NCBI GenBank assembly: GCA_900541025.1
Contig: UQIL01000001.1
Location: 1-64,000, forward strand
DNA: 64,000 bases
Direction of reading: 5' to 3'
Source: an uncultured Collinsella sp.
Lineage (GTDB): Bacteria > Actinomycetota > Coriobacteriia > Coriobacteriales > Coriobacteriaceae
A model generated the notes under the pieces. The model made no database searches and was not told the origin of the DNA. It saw nothing but the letters and a program-made list of their open reading frames with translations. Made by a program: the position numbers and the translations under genes. Positions 61,532 to 64,000 of this stretch are shown here, in pieces (positions within the stretch are counted from its first letter, which is position 1; each line of letters opens with the position of its first letter).

Positions 61532-62671
61532 TTACTCCACATCAAACTCCACGCGATCGAGTTCGGGCACGTTGAGGTCGATGAGTTTGCGGGCGACGTG
61601 GCGGTCGTGCGTTCCGAGCGCCTCGCTCGTTGTCACATGGGCGACAGTTTGGCGCTCGACGATGCCTTCCTCGTCACCTTCGGTAGCCGAGGTCTCGACG
61701 GCGACGGTGTAATCCTTAAAGCCCGGCAGCACCGCGGCGAGCTCGCGCGTGGTTTCGGTGACGCCGTAGCCGTCCTGCACGCCGGCCTGCGCCGAGCCAA
61801 TGGAGCCCGCGGTCATGACGATGCAGGGGATGGTAAAGATCATCGTGCCCACAATGATGCGGCGGCGCACCTTGCGTGACAGCTCGTTGACCTCGGCGTC
61901 TTCCTCAGCGGTCACAATGCCGTCGCCGTTAAGGTCGCGCTTGAGCGGCACGCGCAGAAGAAGCAGCACGGCTTCGGCCGCGAGTGCGATAAAGATTACG
62001 TTGATGCCAAACTCGTAGAGCGCCGAGAGAAACAGCGACCCGCTTGCGATGGCGATGCCGTAGCCCGCCGCGCACAGGGGCGGCATGAGCGCGGTCGCTA
62101 CGGCCACGCCGGCGATGAGCGTGGCGGGTTCCTGGTCGCGCGAGTTGCCCAGCCCGCCCGCAAAGCCGCCCGCGAGCGCGACGGCAAGGTCCCATATGGT
62201 GGGTGTCGAGTTGTCGATGATGGCGGCCGTGGTGGTGCCAAGGGGCGAGAGCTTAAAATACAGCGTGGACGTGACCAGGCAAAAGACCATCTGCAGTGCG
62301 AGGCTGGCAATGGCCTCGACGGTGATCTCGCGGTCGAGCGTGGCAATGCCGTATGCCATGGCAAGAACCGAGCCCATGAGCGGGCAGATGAGCATGGCGC
62401 CCACGATGGCGATGTCCGAGTCGATATCGAGGCCGATGCTCGCGATGAGCATGGCGATGATGAGGATGCATAGGTGGGAGCCGGTCAGGCGTGCCCCGTT
62501 TACAAAGCGCTTGCGGATTACGTGGTAGGGCGCGCGACCCTCGCGAATGTTGAATGCGCGCTTGAGGAAGCGGGTGATGTTCTCCATGGCCTCACTATGG
62601 GCAGGGCGGATGCCATGGCGCCGGTGATGGCGTTCACGCAGTCGCTTGAGCTGTTGTCTATCGAGTTCCAT
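61532..62671 (-). CDS. DUF389 membrane protein with an EF-hand-like loop
   Basis: 379 residues from the ATG at 62671 (GAGGTG upstream; the frame is open to 62797). About ten membrane helices in the DUF389 arrangement (GSHLCILIIAMLIASIGLDI, DIAIVGAMLICPLMGSVLAM, PATLIAGVAVATALMPPLCA). Between the sixth and seventh helices is a cytoplasmic or external loop, DLNGDGIVTAEE (residues 246-257), that fits the canonical 12-residue calcium-binding EF-hand pattern at positions 1, 3, 5, 6, 9 and 12. DUF389 proteins have no proven function; some are linked to transport. The loop suggests calcium control, unusual for the family. Confidence 0.85.
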   Translation of the reverse strand: MELDRQQLKRLRERHHRRHGIRPAHSEAMENITRFLKRAFNIREGRAPYHVIRKRFVNGARLTGSHLCILIIAMLIASIGLDIDSDIAIVGAMLICPLMGSVLAMAYGIATLDREITVEAIASLALQMVFCLVTSTLYFKLSPLGTTTAAIIDNSTPTIWDLAVALAGGFAGGLGNSRDQEPATLIAGVAVATALMPPLCAAGYGIAIASGSLFLSALYEFGINVIFIALAAEAVLLLLRVPLKRDLNGDGIVTAEEDAEVNELSRKVRRRIIVGTMIFTIPCIVMTAGSIGSAQAGVQDGYGVTETTRELAAVLPGFKDYTVAVETSATEGDEEGIVERQTVAHVTTSEALGTHDRHVARKLIDLNVPELDRVEFDVE

Positions 62672-62978
62672 GTTCACCTCGTTCTGGCACGGGCCGCATA
62701 TCTCGCCCGTCGCCCATACTCTACACCGCGGCGGGCGGGGTGCCTGCTCGATGCGGAATCCGATAGGACGGATGACGCGGGAGCAAATGCAAATCACAGG
62801 CTCAATTCCATCACGCGAAAATATGATGCACCAGCTCCTTCAAATGTGACGAAATTGTGAAGCACAGGAGCATGAATTTCAAAAAATACGCTGGTCGCCA
62901 ATGTTGCGCAACAGAATTCAAAAATCGACAGCTACCGTTTGATACGTATGGATACATCCGTGTCAAAGGGAGAAAGCC
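62672..62978. other. Divergent promoter region between DUF389 gene and surface protein
   Basis: About 300 bases between two divergent starts, without a convincing ORF. The half nearer the surface-protein gene is AT-rich and probably holds its promoter. AAAGGGAG lies before the 62979 ATG. No repeat or terminator was recognised. Confidence 0.4.
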
Positions 62979-64000
62979 ATGGCAAACTACAGTCCACAAC
63001 ACTTTGAGCCTCGGGCCAAGGCCGTCAACGTCAAGGGCGTTGCCAACCGCGCCGTCGCAACCGTTTTGACGGCGGGCCTCATCGCTCAGCCGCTTATGTC
63101 GCCGCTGGCGGCAATCGCCGCACCGTCAACCGATAACGGCGATTCTGTTCAGGGGGGGGGTAGTTCTGTAGAGAATACCGTTGCCGCCGGTAACCAAGCG
63201 GTCGTAAAGACGGCTGCCCAGCTGGCCGAGGAGTCGGCAAAGCAGCTCAAGGACGCTCAGGCCGCCTACGATGCCGCCCAGAAGAAGGCCGACGCGGCGG
63301 GCCAGTCTCAAAAGCAGGCGCAGCAGCAAAAGAATCAGGCCTCGCAGGCTGTGAGCGACAACGAAATCGAGCAGAACGCAGCAGAAGTCGCCGCGCTCCA
63401 GGAGAAGATTGACGAGCTCAAAGCCGCCGTCGAAAAGACCGAGCAGCAGCAGAAGAAGCTGGGCGACCTGAACGATCAGCTCGATCAAGCCAACAAGAGT
63501 GTCGAGGATAAGACCCAGGCGCTCAAGGACGCCAAGGCAAAGCAGGATGAGGCCAAGAAGGCCCTCGACGATGCCCAGGCCAAGCTCGAGGCCATGGGTA
63601 TGGACGAGTACGAGGCCGCCAAGAAGGCCGTCGAGGACGCACAGGCAAAGCTCGATGACGCCAATAAGGCCGTTGCTACTGCACAGGCCAATCTGGACCA
63701 GGCCAAGGCTGCCGAGGCTAGCGCCCAGCAGGAAAAGAAGGACACTGAGGCCGCTCTGACGACTGCCCAGGCCAAGAAGCAGGAGACTGCCGCTGCGCTC
63801 GCAGCCGCAACCACCGCGCGCGATAACGCCCAGCAGAAGTTCAACCAGGCGCAGGCCGCGCTCGATGCTGCCGTCTCGGGTACGGGTGTCGACCTGAGTG
63901 CGCTTGAGGCCGCCAAGATCGCTGCTGCTGGTGAGCTCAAGACCGCGCAGGCGGAGCTCAATGCCGCGACGGATGCCGACGCTACCGCCCAGGTGAACCT
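62979..64000 (+). CDS. Secreted coiled-coil surface protein (3' end outside window)
   Basis: At least 340 residues, continuing past the window. The ATG at 62979 has AAAGGGAGAAAGCC upstream. A signal peptide (VATVLTAGLIAQPLMSPLAA, cleavage after AIAA) is followed by a short Gly/Ser stretch read through a run of nine G bases, and then a very long Ala/Lys/Gln/Glu-rich heptad region (QLKDAQAAYDAAQKKADAAG, ALDDAQAKLEAMGMDEYEAA and similar) that must form a coiled coil. Large envelope-bound fibrous proteins of actinobacteria (SMC-like, M-protein-like) look like this. The G9 tract lies close to the start, so slippage would switch the protein off. Confidence 0.85.
   Translation, partial: MANYSPQHFEPRAKAVNVKGVANRAVATVLTAGLIAQPLMSPLAAIAAPSTDNGDSVQGGGSSVENTVAAGNQAVVKTAAQLAEESAKQLKDAQAAYDAAQKKADAAGQSQKQAQQQKNQASQAVSDNEIEQNAAEVAALQEKIDELKAAVEKTEQQQKKLGDLNDQLDQANKSVEDKTQALKDAKAKQDEAKKALDDAQAKLEAMGMDEYEAAKKAVEDAQAKLDDANKAVATAQANLDQAKAAEASAQQEKKDTEAALTTAQAKKQETAAALAAATTARDNAQQKFNQAQAALDAAVSGTGVDLSALEAAKIAAAGELKTAQAELNAATDADATAQVN
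63152..63160 (+). repeat. Nine-G homopolymer inside the surface-protein gene
   Basis: CAG is followed by nine consecutive G bases starting at codon 58 of the gene; the frame is Q-G-G-G-S-S. It is the longest homopolymer I noticed in the window. Length change by one base would frameshift the whole coiled coil. Confidence 0.85.

Overview
The window looks like a chromosomal segment of a gut actinobacterium of the class Coriobacteriia, most likely Collinsella or a close relative. This is inferred from high GC, strict-anaerobe fermentation genes (pyruvate formate-lyase and its activase), strong AGGAG-type ribosome binding sites with many GTG/TTG starts, and the gene repertoire. No rRNA or tRNA gene was seen. 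Two genes run off the ends: an ABC exporter at the left and a coiled-coil surface protein at the right.

Layout. 1-2.2 kb: ABC exporter translationally coupled to a MarR regulator. 2.7-5.1 kb: pyruvate formate-lyase split into a catalytic protein and a separate 83-residue glycyl-radical protein. 5.4-11.1 kb: sucrose/fructan locus (LacI regulator, GH32-like protein, PTS EIIBC, GH32 hydrolase) with repeated LacI-type operators. 11.3-16.1 kb: DegV, pflA, a beta-lactamase-fold protein, mtnN, engB. 16.1-18.4 kb: an AT-richer island with a DUF3990/XRE toxin-antitoxin-like pair, a 34-residue membrane peptide and a secreted protein. 18.8-24.1 kb: threonine/aspartate-family genes thrB, thrC, lysC, asd. 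24.4-30.4 kb: ogt, a decayed region with a ClC channel remnant, a GyrI-like protein and a MacB-like ABC system. 30.4-44.3 kb: pfkA, an Ntn-type amidohydrolase, an M18 aminopeptidase, a 2-hydroxyacid dehydrogenase, map, radical SAM protein, alpha/beta hydrolase, a GGDEF-REC-HD-GYP protein with an Hpt partner, and a C26 peptidase. 44.3-47.8 kb: glutamate/polar amino acid ABC operon. 48.3-55.7 kb: dxs, an HD protein, a CmpB-type membrane protein, amtB, a PII protein, a Cof-type HAD and a TetR regulator. 55.7-60.5 kb: a 1596-residue acyl-CoA dehydratase activase-like protein. 61-64 kb: small secreted or anchored protein, DUF389 protein with an EF-hand loop, and the surface protein with a nine-G tract.

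The most unusual feature is the density of intergenic palindromes, nearly all just downstream of a gene. Four elements (5.2, 18.7, 24.1, 32.4 kb) share no stem sequence, yet keep the same two unpaired internal-loop motifs (GTCCTCG..CATG and CTGCGGA). All four have the same orientation relative to the gene that ends beside them. That is the signature expected of a conserved structured 3' RNA or DNA element and is the best candidate here for an undescribed system. At least three more repeat families occur (about 40-bp terminator-shaped elements, AGTTGCGGTG palindromes, and a triple 55-bp array).

Functionally the genes fit a saccharolytic, amino-acid-using anaerobe: PTS sugar uptake, phosphofructokinase, formate-producing pyruvate cleavage, ammonium and glutamate uptake, and aspartate-family biosynthesis.
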